Shown here: piece after piece, positions 45,712 to 53,587 of the stretch
Layout of the letters: each line of letters starts with the position of its first letter
Numbering within the stretch: the first letter of the stretch is position 1
Source: Aeromicrobium massiliense JC14
GTDB lineage: Bacteria > Actinomycetota > Actinomycetes > Propionibacteriales > Nocardioidaceae
Reading direction: 5' to 3'
Assembly: GCF_000312105.1 (NCBI RefSeq)
Contig: NZ_HE978637.1
Span: 888,534 to 952,533, forward strand
Length of the DNA: 64,000 nt
Notes under the pieces: generated by a model
What the model saw: only the letters and a program-made list of their open reading frames with translations
What the model was told of the DNA's origin: nothing
The model's database searches: none
Translations under genes and position numbers: made by a program

Positions 45712-47022
45712 TCAGGCGGGTTCTAGCGCGCGTGGTCGGTGGTGGACGTGGCGGGCGTGACGCAAGGGTCGCTGCTGGGGGTCGATGCGTGGTGGTGGGA
45801 TGACTTCGACGACGCCGTCCTGGCTCAATCTGGCTTGCCAGTCGGTGTCGTGGAGCAGGTGGTGGTGGAAGAAGCAGAACAGGGCGCCGTTGTCGATGCT
45901 CGTGTCGCCGCCGTGGCTCCATGGTGTGAGGTGGTGGGCCTCGCACCATCCGGGTGGGCGGTCGCAGCCCTTCCAGGAGCAGCCCTTGTCGCGGGTGGCG
46001 AGGGCGATGCGCTGGTAGCGGTCGTGGAGACGCTTGCTGGTGCCGAGGTCGAGGACCCGGGAGTCGCCGTCGAGCACGACGGGGATCAGGTTGGCGCTGC
46101 AGGCGAGCCGTCGCGCTTGCGATGCGCTCACGTCGCTCCCGGTCGAGAGGGTCGCCCGGGAGACCCGCTCACGCAGGTCGTCGTAGTCCAGGTTGATCGT
46201 CACGGTCGCGGCGACACCACCGGCCTGCGGGAACGCGTCTTGCGGGAGGTGCTCGACGAGCTCGCACAGGGCCAAGCCCGTGCGGCGGGCGTGGTCGAGC
46301 CGTCCGATCTCGGCGTCGGAGTGCTCGCCGTCGACGTCGCGGAAGATCGCCCCGTCACGCCGCGGTGAGGCGAGTCCTTCGAGGACGGTCTTGAGCATGT
46401 CGGCCTGCACGTCCGGCAGCACCCCGCGGATGCTGCTGCGACCACGACCCATCCTCGTGATGGACAGGTGGGTCTCGTCCCACGCCTGCTTCTCCTGCCG
46501 CTCCAGCTGAGCCCCGATGATCTCGTCCGCGGAGTCCGGGTCCACGACCTCCACGATCCGGTTCGCCAGCCGGCGCAGGTCGTCCGCCCCGAACTCTGAT
46601 GCGTGCTCGAGCAGCGTGGCTTCGGCGTCGTCGTGCTGCTCGTCCACGAACCACTCCGGCAGCTGGTCGAGGGCCTTCAAGATGATGTGGGCCTGCTCGG
46701 TCGTGAGCCGGCCGGACGCCCATCGCTCGCGGGTGATGGTGCCGCGCGTCGGGTCGAGGCGGGCCAGGGAGACGAGCTTGGAGGCCTCCCGCTTCGAGAC
46801 GTTGGTCGTGCTGGCCAGCCAGACGGTGGGGGAGGTGCAGCCATCCTCACGGGGAAGGTCGAGGCCTTCGGCGGCAGCCGTCAGCTTCACGGTGAGGGCC
46901 TGCAACCCGGCCACCGCCTCAGCCGCGGCTCGCAGCTCCGAACGGATCTGATCGCCGGTCAGGCGCCACGGCTCGAGCACGCTGGACTCCTCCAGCAGTG
47001 CCTGAACCTGGTCGCTGATCAT
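45712..47022 (-). CDS. HNH endonuclease with DUF222 (13E12-type)
   Basis: A 436-residue protein of the 13E12 repeat family: DUF222 (residues 20-320) and a C-terminal HNH nuclease. CDRPPGWCEAHHLTPWSHGG (key part CEAHHLTPW) gives the zinc Cys and catalytic His, followed by NGALFCFFHHHLLH. These multi-copy actinobacterial genes are often mobile or hypervariable. An SOS-box-like palindrome overlaps its -10 region, so damage induction is probable. The ATG at 47022 has only a weak GGGGG ribosome site. Its location splits the normally close trmI and arc genes. Confidence 0.9.
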   Translation of the reverse strand: MISDQVQALLEESSVLEPWRLTGDQIRSELRAAAEAVAGLQALTVKLTAAAEGLDLPREDGCTSPTVWLASTTNVSKREASKLVSLARLDPTRGTITRERWASGRLTTEQAHIILKALDQLPEWFVDEQHDDAEATLLEHASEFGADDLRRLANRIVEVVDPDSADEIIGAQLERQEKQAWDETHLSITRMGRGRSSIRGVLPDVQADMLKTVLEGLASPRRDGAIFRDVDGEHSDAEIGRLDHARRTGLALCELVEHLPQDAFPQAGGVAATVTINLDYDDLRERVSRATLSTGSDVSASQARRLACSANLIPVVLDGDSRVLDLGTSKRLHDRYQRIALATRDKGCSWKGCDRPPGWCEAHHLTPWSHGGDTSIDNGALFCFFHHHLLHDTDWQARLSQDGVVEVIPPPRIDPQQRPLRHARHVHHRPRALEPA

Positions 47023-47036
47023 CCGAGACCCCCGTG

Positions 47037-47057
47037 TCGAACGTTTGTTCTAGTCTA
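47037..47057 (-). promoter_or_regulatory. LexA-type SOS box overlapping a -10 hexamer (HNH gene)
   Basis: 47037-47052 reads TCGAACGTTTGTTCTA, one base from the actinobacterial SOS consensus TCGAAC-N4-GTTCGA. On the minus strand TAGACT (47052-47057) abuts it as -10, putting the box over the transcription start. Eight bases upstream of TAGACT is CTGTCGCCC, a partial match to the RecA-independent damage motif TTGTCRGTG-N8-TANNNT. Confidence 0.65.
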
Positions 47058-47116
47058 CCTCGGAGGGGCGACAGGAACAATGGGAAATCCCCAGCAGCTC
47101 AGCACTTTTCCCGCAC

Positions 47117-47304
47117 CGACAAGCCCAGCGAACGGGGCCGACGAACCGCAGCGCTGAGCACCCAACGACCTCGTCATCAGCCCGTAGGTCGCCCACACGA
47201 GAAAGAGCTTCGACAAGCTCAGCGAACGGGGCGAGGGCGAGCCGACAACCCGCCCCGCCAAGCACCCAACAGCGTCATCATCGGCCGCTTAGGCGACCAC
47301 GCAC
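47117..47304 (+). repeat. Imperfect tandem repeat, about 94-bp unit
   Basis: Copy A (47117-47210) and copy B (47211-47304) both begin CGACAAGCYCAGCGAACGGG. They share AGCACCCAAC and TCATCA blocks at similar offsets, then a related AGGYCGNCCAC block. CTTCGACAAGCTCAG at 47208-47222 spans the junction. The whole gap from 47023 to 47437 holds no credible gene: it contains the HNH promoter, these repeats and the arc promoter. Confidence 0.55.
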
Positions 47305-47404
47305 CCGGGCCTCCTGCCGACAGCCCCGAGGAGCAAGCCGACCACCCGCCACGCCGCAACCCAGCCGCAACGTCCGTGCAACGCGCTTGCTGGCCCGATC
47401 CTTG

Positions 47405-47410
47405 TAGGGT
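47405..47410 (+). promoter_or_regulatory. Candidate arc promoter -10 TAGGGT
   Basis: TAGGGT lies 27 bases before the arc ATG, so this transcript would carry a short leader with the AGGAGG ribosome site. No clear -35 is seen. Confidence 0.45.
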
Positions 47411-47437
47411 CGATCGCAAGAGCCCAGGAGGTGCACC

Positions 47438-49162
47438 ATGAGCGACCACCAGCAGCCCTCTGTCCACGCCCTCGAGCAGGAAGCGGCCCAGCTCCGCGCC
47501 GAGGTCGAGCACCTGCGCCGGCGGGTCTCGCACGAGTCCGGCACCGACACCCGGCTCGCCGAGCTCGAGCACCGGCTGTCGACCACCGCCGCGCAGAACG
47601 AGCGGCTCGGCGCCACCCTCCGCGAGGCGCGCGACCAGATCATCGCGCTCAAGGAGGAGGTCGACCGCCTCGCCCAGCCGCCCACGGGCTTCGGCACCTT
47701 CCTGCAGGGCAACGACGACGAGACCGTCGACGTCTTCACCGGCGGCCGCAAGCTCCGGGTCAACGTGAGCCCCGCCGTCGACCGCGAGGGCCTGCGCAAG
47801 GGCCAGGAGCTCATCCTCAACGAGGCGATGAACGTCGTGGCCGCGCTCGACTTCGAGCAGACCGGCGACGTCGTCATGCTCAAGGAGCTGCTGGCCGACG
47901 GCGAGCGCGCCCTCGTGCTCGGCAACGCCGACGAGGAGCGCATCGTCCGGCTCGCCGACTCGCTGCGCGGCACCAAGATCCGCGCCGGCGACTCGCTGCT
48001 GCTCGACGCCCGCTCCGGCTACGTCTACGAGCGCATCCCCAAGAGCGAGGTCGAGGAGCTCGTGCTGGAGGAGGTGCCCGACGTCGACTACGAGTCGATC
48101 GGCGGCCTTCGCGGCCAGATCGACTCCATCAAGGACGCCGTCGAGCTGCCCTACCTGCACCCGGACGTCTTCATCGAGCACGAGCTCAAGCCGCCGAAGG
48201 GCGTCCTGCTCTACGGCCCGCCCGGCTGCGGCAAGACGATGATCGCCAAGGCGGTCGCCGCGTCGCTGGCCAAGAAGGTCTCCGAGCGCACGGGGGAGGA
48301 GGGGCGTTCCTACTTCCTCAACATCAAGGGCCCCGAGCTGCTCAACAAGTACGTCGGCGAGACCGAGCGGCACATCCGGCTGGTCTTCCAGCGAGCGCGC
48401 GAGAAGGCGAGCGAGGGCACGCCGGTCATCGTGTTCTTCGACGAGATGGACTCGCTGTTCCGCACGCGCGGCTCGGGCGTCAGCTCGGACGTGGAGAACA
48501 CGATCGTGCCGCAGCTGCTGAGCGAGATCGACGGCGTCGAGGGCCTGGAGAACGTGCTGGTCATCGGCGCATCCAACCGCGAGGACATGATCGACCCGGC
48601 CATCCTGCGTCCCGGCCGGCTGGACGTGAAGATCAAGATCGAGCGCCCGGACGCCGAGTCCGCCCGCGACATCTTCAGCAAGTACCTGCGCACGTCGCTG
48701 CCGCTGCACGCCGACGACCTGGCCGAGTGGGGCGGCGACCGCGAGGGCTGCGTGAACGCGATGATCCAGCGGGTCGTCGAGCACATGTACGCCGAGACCG
48801 AGGCGAACCAGTTCCTGGAGGTGACCTACGCCAACGGCGACAAGGAGGTCATGTACTTCAAGGACTTCAACTCCGGCGCGATGATCCAGAACATCGTCGA
48901 CCGGGCCAAGAAGATGGCGATCAAGGACCTGCTGGACCACGGCAGCAAGGGCCTGCGCGTGCAGCACCTCCTGCAGGCGTGCGTCGACGAGTTCAAGGAG
49001 AACGAGGACCTGCCGAACACCACGAACCCGGACGACTGGGCCCGCATCTCGGGCAAGAAGGGCGAGCGGATCGTCTTCATCCGCACGCTCATCTCGGGCA
49101 AGGGCGGCAACGAGCCCGGACGCTCGATCGACACCGTCGCGAACACGGGGCAGTACCTCTGA
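47438..49162 (+). CDS. arc: Proteasomal AAA+ ATPase ARC/Mpa
   Basis: A 574-residue ring ATPase that recruits pupylated proteins and threads them into the 20S proteasome. An N-terminal coiled coil (residues 7-80) binds Pup, two OB folds follow (85-235), then the AAA domain with Walker A GPPGCGKT (near 265) and Walker B VFFDEMD. The protein ends in QYL, the C-terminal motif that docks on the proteasome alpha ring. AGGAGG precedes the ATG. The gene is separated from dop by GNAT, TetR and epimerase genes, unlike the tighter mycobacterial arrangement. Confidence 0.97.
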   Translation: MSDHQQPSVHALEQEAAQLRAEVEHLRRRVSHESGTDTRLAELEHRLSTTAAQNERLGATLREARDQIIALKEEVDRLAQPPTGFGTFLQGNDDETVDVFTGGRKLRVNVSPAVDREGLRKGQELILNEAMNVVAALDFEQTGDVVMLKELLADGERALVLGNADEERIVRLADSLRGTKIRAGDSLLLDARSGYVYERIPKSEVEELVLEEVPDVDYESIGGLRGQIDSIKDAVELPYLHPDVFIEHELKPPKGVLLYGPPGCGKTMIAKAVAASLAKKVSERTGEEGRSYFLNIKGPELLNKYVGETERHIRLVFQRAREKASEGTPVIVFFDEMDSLFRTRGSGVSSDVENTIVPQLLSEIDGVEGLENVLVIGASNREDMIDPAILRPGRLDVKIKIERPDAESARDIFSKYLRTSLPLHADDLAEWGGDREGCVNAMIQRVVEHMYAETEANQFLEVTYANGDKEVMYFKDFNSGAMIQNIVDRAKKMAIKDLLDHGSKGLRVQHLLQACVDEFKENEDLPNTTNPDDWARISGKKGERIVFIRTLISGKGGNEPGRSIDTVANTGQYL

Positions 49163-49173
49163 GCACCATCACG

Positions 49174-49629
49174 TTGCGCGTCGGCGCCTACGACGACCCG
49201 GAGGTCGTGGCCATGACGCAGGAGGTCCAGGCCGAGTACGCCGTGCTGTACGGCGGTGACGGCGACACCGCACCGATCGCCGCGGACGAGTTCGTCGCGC
49301 CGAACGGGCACTTCATCGTCGCCGAGGTCGACGGCGAGGCGGCCGCCATGGGTGGTTGGCGTCGTGGCGGCCCCGAGCCGGGCGACGCCGAGGTCAAGCG
49401 GATGTTCGTCCGCGCCCGCTTCCGCCGCCAGGGCCTGTCGCGGCTCGTGCTGGCCGAGGTCGAGCGCACGGCCGCCGAGGCCGGCGTCCGGCGTCTCGTC
49501 CTGGAGACCGGGCTCAAGCAGCCCGAGGCGATCGCGCTGTACCGGGCCAGCGGCTACGAGGACGTCCCGCCGTTCGGCTACTACGCCGAGTCGCCGTCGA
49601 GCGTCCCGCTCGGCAAGTCGCTGGTCTGA
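49174..49629 (+). CDS. GNAT family N-acetyltransferase
   Basis: A protein of about 151 residues with a standard GNAT fold. KRMFVRARFRRQGLSRLVLAEVE (key part RRQGLSRLVL) is the acetyl-CoA loop, and LETGLKQPEAIALYRASGY is the usual C-terminal motif B. The substrate is unknown. The frame opens right at the arc stop; the first permitted codon after it is TTG at 49174, with GTG at 49207 and ATG at 49213 as alternatives, and none has a clear ribosome site. Coupling to arc translation is likely. A TetR operator region follows. Confidence 0.82.
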   Translation: MRVGAYDDPEVVAMTQEVQAEYAVLYGGDGDTAPIAADEFVAPNGHFIVAEVDGEAAAMGGWRRGGPEPGDAEVKRMFVRARFRRQGLSRLVLAEVERTAAEAGVRRLVLETGLKQPEAIALYRASGYEDVPPFGYYAESPSSVPLGKSLV

Positions 49630-49641
49630 CCCTCCGAAACC

Positions 49642-49691
49642 TGAACGCGTTCAAGTCTGGTGCGCTACGGTCTAGTTGAACACGTTCAACT
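49642..49691. promoter_or_regulatory. Paired TetR operators around a -10 hexamer
   Basis: Site 1 TGAACGCGTTCA (49642-49653) is a perfect palindrome. Site 2 AGTTGAACACGTTCAACT (49674-49691) has perfect 8-base arms around AC. Both share TGAAC-N2-GTTCA. TACGGT (49666-49671) lies between them as the probable -10 of the TetR gene, so both sites would block transcription. Confidence 0.75.
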
Positions 49692-49705
49692 GAGAGGTGG
49701 CCGGC

Positions 49706-50389
49706 ATGGCACGGACCGGGGTGGAGACCCGCGCGTTGCTCGTCGAGACGGCGCTGCGCCTGTTCCGCGAGCAGGGGTTCGACGGCACGACGATGCGAGG
49801 CATCGCGCGGGACGCCGGGGTCTCTCTCGGCAACGCGTACCACTACTTCGCGGGCAAGGACGAGCTCGTCCAAGAGCTCTACCGCGTCGTGCAGGTCGAG
49901 CACCGCGACCTCGTGCTGCCGAGGCTGGACCCCGGCGCGCCGCTCGCCGAGAACCTGCGCACCACGCTGCACGCCGGGATCGACGTCATGGCCCCGTACC
50001 ACGCGTTCGGCCAGGCGTTCGTGCGTGTCGCCCTGCCGACGACGTCGGCCGCCAGCCCGTTCTCGCCGGAGTCGTCGGGCCCGCGCGAGATGGCCGTCGA
50101 CCTGATGCGGATCGTCGTCGAGACCTCGGGCACCCGCGTCCCCGCTCGACTCAAGGAGCGTCTGCCGCACCTGCTGTGGCTGGCCTACCTCGGCGTGACG
50201 CTGCACTGGGTCACCGACGGCTCGCCCGACCAGCGCCGCACCCGGCGGCTCGTCGACGGCCTGGCGCCGGTCGTCGGACGAGCCCTGACCCTCTCCCGGC
50301 TTCCGGTCGCCCGGGGCCTGGTCGACGACGTCCTCACCCTCGCCACCGGTCTCGACGAGGCCGACCGTCCCACCCAGGAGCACGCATGA
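49706..50389 (+). CDS. TetR family transcriptional regulator
   Basis: A 227-residue TetR protein with a helix-turn-helix at about residues 9-55 (FDGTTMRGIARDAGVSLGNAYHYFAGKDEL; key part GVSLGNAYHYF) and a TetR_C-like ligand domain. The ATG at 49706 has AGAGG eight bases upstream; a GTG three codons earlier is less likely. Two matching operators sit directly upstream, implying autoregulation. Its stop overlaps the epimerase start by four bases, so the epimerase is its probable co-regulated partner. The inducer is unknown. Confidence 0.9.
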   Translation: MARTGVETRALLVETALRLFREQGFDGTTMRGIARDAGVSLGNAYHYFAGKDELVQELYRVVQVEHRDLVLPRLDPGAPLAENLRTTLHAGIDVMAPYHAFGQAFVRVALPTTSAASPFSPESSGPREMAVDLMRIVVETSGTRVPARLKERLPHLLWLAYLGVTLHWVTDGSPDQRRTRRLVDGLAPVVGRALTLSRLPVARGLVDDVLTLATGLDEADRPTQEHA

Positions 50390-51309
50390 CCCGCACCGTC
50401 GTCATCGCCGGAGCGTCCGGCTTCCTCGGCCGCCACCTGCGCACCGGCTACGAGCAGGCGGGCGTCCGCGTGCTGACCGTCGGACGGGGCGGCACGGCGG
50501 ACGCCGACTGGTCCGACGAGACCCGCCTGCCCACCGTGCTCGACGGGGCCGACCTGCTGGTCAACCTGGCCGGCCGCTCGGTCAGCTGCCGCTACACGAA
50601 GCGGACCGCCGACGAGATCTTCTCCTCTCGCGTGCAGACCACGGCGGCGCTCGGACGCGCCCTCGCCGCCTGCGACGCGCCGCCCGAGCTGTGGGTCAAC
50701 GCCAGCACCGGCACCATCTACCGCGACGCCCGCGACCGTCCGATGGACGAGCTCACGGGCGAGATCGGGACGGGGTTCTCGGTCTCCGTGGCGCAGGCGT
50801 GGGAGCGGACGTTCTTCGACTCACCGGCGCCGGTGCGCAAGGTGGCCCTGCGGATGTCGATCATCCTGGGCGCCGGCGGGGGAGCGGTGAACCCGCTGAT
50901 CAACCTGGCCCGGGTCGGGCTGGGCGGCCGCATGGGTGACGGCGGGCAGGTGTTCAGCTGGGCGCACGCGGACGACGTGGCCGGTGCCATCGAGCACGTC
51001 GCCGCGCACCCGGAGATCTCCGGGCCGGTGAACGTCGCGACCGACGACCACGTCACGAACGCCGAGCTCATGGCCCGGGTGCGTGCGGCGGTCGGACGCC
51101 GCGTCGGCGTGCCCACCCCGGCCTGGCTGCTCGAGCTGGGTGCGCGCGTCATCCGCACGGAGCCCGAGCTCGTGCTGAAGAGCCGCTGGGTCGACCCGCG
51201 GGTCCTGCGCGAGAGCGGCTACACGTTCCGGTTCCCGGCGCTCGCCGGTGCTCTCGAGGACGTGGTGGACCACTCGCCGCGCGGTCTGCTGCCCGTGCAG
51301 CTGGGGTAG
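50386..51309 (+). CDS. TIGR01777 family epimerase/oxidoreductase
   Basis: A 307-residue extended short-chain dehydrogenase with GASGFLGRHL as the NAD(P) loop, NLAGRSVSCRYTKRT as the TIGR01777 hallmark, and the C-terminal DUF1731 region (VGVPTPAWLLELGARVI, key part PAWLLELGA). The substrate is unknown; relatives include the SulA/YfcH group. Translation is coupled to the TetR gene (ATGA overlap), and transcription is probably under the paired operators. It is part of the segment inserted between arc and dop. Confidence 0.9.
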   Translation: MTRTVVIAGASGFLGRHLRTGYEQAGVRVLTVGRGGTADADWSDETRLPTVLDGADLLVNLAGRSVSCRYTKRTADEIFSSRVQTTAALGRALAACDAPPELWVNASTGTIYRDARDRPMDELTGEIGTGFSVSVAQAWERTFFDSPAPVRKVALRMSIILGAGGGAVNPLINLARVGLGGRMGDGGQVFSWAHADDVAGAIEHVAAHPEISGPVNVATDDHVTNAELMARVRAAVGRRVGVPTPAWLLELGARVIRTEPELVLKSRWVDPRVLRESGYTFRFPALAGALEDVVDHSPRGLLPVQLG

Positions 51310-51316
51310 TCGCCCC

Positions 51317-51322
51317 TAGGGT
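51317..51322 (+). promoter_or_regulatory. TAGGGT -10 hexamer before dop leader
   Basis: TAGGGT, six bases (GGAGCC) and an ATG at 51329 that opens a 10-codon frame ahead of dop. Confidence 0.6.
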
Positions 51323-51328
51323 GGAGCC

Positions 51329-51361
51329 ATGAGCGCACGAGCCATGGGGACGGAGGCCTGA
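51329..51361 (+). CDS. 10-codon leader minigene upstream of dop
   Basis: The frame encodes [10 protein letters not shown] and stops at TGA, two bases before the dop GTG. It sits exactly where a leaderless gene would start. Its last codons supply the GGAGG ribosome site for dop. The peptide resembles the N-terminus of Dop itself ([10 protein letters not shown] here, MGTE in most relatives). It may be a regulatory leader or a decayed duplication of the dop start; it may also not be translated. Confidence 0.4.
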   Translation: MSARAMGTEA

Positions 51362-51363
51362 CC

Positions 51364-52866
51364 GTGAGCGTCCGACGGGTGCAGGGCAGCGAGGTGGAGT
51401 ACGGCATCGCCGTGCAGGGACAGCCGCGCGCCAACCCGATGGTCAGCTCGACCCACCTGGTCAACGCCTACGCGGCCGCGCACGGCCTGACCCGCCGCGC
51501 CCGCTGGGACTTCGAGGAGGAGAGCCCGCTGCGCGACGCGCGGGGGTTCGACCTCACGCGTGACGCGGCCGACCCGTCGCAGCTCACCGACGAGGACCTC
51601 GGCCTCGCGAACATCATCCTGACCAACGGGGCCCGGCTGTACGTCGACCACGCGCACCCGGAGTACTCCAGCCCCGAGTGCACGAACCCGCGCGACGTCG
51701 CCCTGTGGGAGAAGGCCGGCGAGCTGGTCATGGGCCGCGGCGCCGACCTCGCCGGTCAGGTGCCGGGTCAGCCGTCGCTGCTGCTCTACAAGAACAACAT
51801 CGACAACAAGGGCGCCTCGTACGGCTCGCACGAGAACTACCTGATGGACCGTCAGGTGCCGTTCGACCGCATCGTCGCCCAGCTGACGCCGTTCTTCGTC
51901 TCGCGCCTGGTCGTCATCGGCGCCGGACGGGTCGGGCGCAAGCAGGACGGCAGCGAGAGCGGCTTCCAGATCAGCCAGCGCGCGGACTACTTCGAGGTCA
52001 ACGTCGGCCTCGAGACGACACTCAAGCGGCCGATCATCAACACCCGCGACGAGCCGCACGCCGACGCCAAGAAGTACCGCCGGCTGCACGTGATCATCGG
52101 CGACGCGAACCTCAGCGAGACCGCCATCTACCTCAAGCACGGCACCACGTCGCTCGTGCTGGCCATGATCGAGGCGGGCTTCCTGGCCGACGTGCCGGTG
52201 CTGGCGAAGCCGATCAAGGCGCTGCACGCCATCTCGTACGACCCGACGCTGCGCACGGCGGTGCCGCTGGAGGACGGACGCACGGTCACCGCCCTGCAGC
52301 TGCAGCGCTGGTACCTGGAGCAGGCGCAGAAGTTCGTCGCCGCCGAGGGCGGCGACGAGATGACCGACGACGTGCTGCGCCGCTGGGACGACGTGCTGAC
52401 CCGGCTCGAGCGCGACCCGATGGAGTGCCGCAGCGAGCTGGACTGGGTGGCCAAGCTGTCGCTGCTGGAGCGCTACCGCGAGCGCGACGGCCTGGACTGG
52501 GACCACGCCAAGCTGCACCTGGTCGACCTGCAGTACCACGACCTCCGCCCGGCGAAGGGGCTGTTCCACCAGCTCGTGCGCACCGGCCGGATGCAGCGAC
52601 TGTTCACCGACGCCGAGGTGCGGGCCGCGGTCGAGCACCCGCCCGAGGACACCCGCGCCTACTTCCGCGGTCGCTGCCTGGCCAAGTTCTCGCGCGACGT
52701 GGCCGCCGCGTCGTGGGACTCGGTGGTCTTCGACCTGCCCGGCCACGACTCGCTGCAGCGGGTGCCCACCATGGAGCCGTTGCGCGGCACCCGCGAGCAC
52801 GTGGGGCAGCTGCTGGACGATTGCGACACCGCGAGCGAGCTGGTGCGCACCCTCACCGGCCGCTGA
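51364..52866 (+). CDS. dop: Pup deamidase/depupylase Dop
   Basis: A 500-residue carboxylate-amine ligase-like enzyme that removes Pup from substrates and, where Pup ends in Gln, deamidates it. GSEVEYG near the N-terminus (usually GTEVEYG) and [19 protein letters not shown] line the ATP site. The catalytic Asp lies in [13 protein letters not shown], near residue 95. The length and the extra N-terminal loop relative to PafA fit Dop. The GTG at 51364 follows GGAGG by seven bases. Because Pup here already ends in Glu, only depupylation is required. Confidence 0.96.
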   Translation: MSVRRVQGSEVEYGIAVQGQPRANPMVSSTHLVNAYAAAHGLTRRARWDFEEESPLRDARGFDLTRDAADPSQLTDEDLGLANIILTNGARLYVDHAHPEYSSPECTNPRDVALWEKAGELVMGRGADLAGQVPGQPSLLLYKNNIDNKGASYGSHENYLMDRQVPFDRIVAQLTPFFVSRLVVIGAGRVGRKQDGSESGFQISQRADYFEVNVGLETTLKRPIINTRDEPHADAKKYRRLHVIIGDANLSETAIYLKHGTTSLVLAMIEAGFLADVPVLAKPIKALHAISYDPTLRTAVPLEDGRTVTALQLQRWYLEQAQKFVAAEGGDEMTDDVLRRWDDVLTRLERDPMECRSELDWVAKLSLLERYRERDGLDWDHAKLHLVDLQYHDLRPAKGLFHQLVRTGRMQRLFTDAEVRAAVEHPPEDTRAYFRGRCLAKFSRDVAAASWDSVVFDLPGHDSLQRVPTMEPLRGTREHVGQLLDDCDTASELVRTLTGR

Positions 52867-52892
52867 GCCGGAGCGTTCGACCTGGTGATCGA

Positions 52893-53300
52893 CTAGCCGA
52901 CGAACAGGCAGAACGGGTGGCCGGCCGGGTCGGCGTACACGTACAGCGCCTCGTCGGGGTCGTCGGACTCGTCCAGCAGCAGCCGCGCGCCCAGGCCGAG
53001 GATGCGCTCGTGCTCGGCCCGCATCGACTCCTGGTCGGGCACCGTGAGGTCGAGGTGCAGCTGCTGGGGGACGCCGTCCTCGGGCCAGGTCGACTCCGGC
53101 AGGCTCGGTACCTGCTGGAAGCAGACCTGCACGCCGCCGCCGGGCGGGACGAGCGAGAGCCATCCGTCGTCGGGGTCGGGCGTCTCGTCGCCGTCGCGGT
53201 ACTCGTAGCCGAGCAGCTCGCGGTAGAACTCGGCGAGCGCGCGGGTGTCGGTCGTGTCGAGCACCACCTGGCGCAGGGACGCTCGTGTGTGCTGGGTCAT
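52893..53300 (-). CDS. VOC (glyoxalase-like) family protein
   Basis: A 135-residue vicinal-oxygen-chelate protein with paired beta-alpha-beta modules. RQVVLDTTDTRALAEFYRELLG (key part ALAEFYRELLG) opens it, and DPAGHPFCLF is the typical C-terminal motif. It resembles the glyoxalase-like domain group without a known substrate. GGAGG lies seven bases before the ATG. It is placed antisense between dop and pup, which are adjacent in many actinobacteria, so it looks like an insertion. Confidence 0.88.
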   Translation of the reverse strand: MTQHTRASLRQVVLDTTDTRALAEFYRELLGYEYRDGDETPDPDDGWLSLVPPGGGVQVCFQQVPSLPESTWPEDGVPQQLHLDLTVPDQESMRAEHERILGLGARLLLDESDDPDEALYVYADPAGHPFCLFVG

Positions 53301-53380
53301 GGGACCACCTCCGACCCCGAGCGTCGCACGACGCGCCGACACCGGCACGCGATCCACCGAGCGCGCCTCCGCCTGCGTAC

Positions 53381-53386
53381 TAGGGT
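53381..53386 (+). promoter_or_regulatory. TAGGGT -10 hexamer, leaderless pup
   Basis: TAGGGT, six bases (GGCGGC) and ATG at 53393. Probable promoter of the pup-prcB-prcA operon. Confidence 0.7.
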
Positions 53387-53392
53387 GGCGGC

Positions 53393-53587
53393 ATGGCCGA
53401 GCAGCAGCACCGGAGCACCCGCAAGAACAACGAGGACGAGGTCCAGACCGACGTCCCCGAGGTCGACGCCGAGCGCCGCGAGAAGCTCGACGACGACGTG
53501 GACGCGATCCTCGACGAGATCGACGACGTGCTGGAGGAGAACGCCGAGGAGTTCGTACGCAGCTTCGTCCAGAAGGGTGGCGAGTAG
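53393..53587 (+). CDS. pup: Prokaryotic ubiquitin-like protein Pup
   Basis: A 64-residue acidic, mostly disordered protein. The coiled-coil-prone segment (about residues 25-55) binds the ARC coiled coil, and the tail ends VQKGGE. The C-terminal residue is Glu, encoded by GAG, so PafA can ligate it directly, without Dop deamidation of Gln. The stop TAG abuts the prcB ATG. The leaderless start is set by TAGGGT. Confidence 0.97.
   Translation: MAEQQHRSTRKNNEDEVQTDVPEVDAERREKLDDDVDAILDEIDDVLEENAEEFVRSFVQKGGE

Noticed and set aside
47034-47441. 135-residue plus-strand frame in the HNH-arc gap
   Set aside because: It covers the SOS box, repeats and the arc ribosome site, has no domain, and has atypical codon use.
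47219-48967. 582-residue minus-strand frame opposite arc
   Set aside because: Antisense shadow of the ARC ATPase; no domain, composition dominated by Val, Gln, His and Arg.
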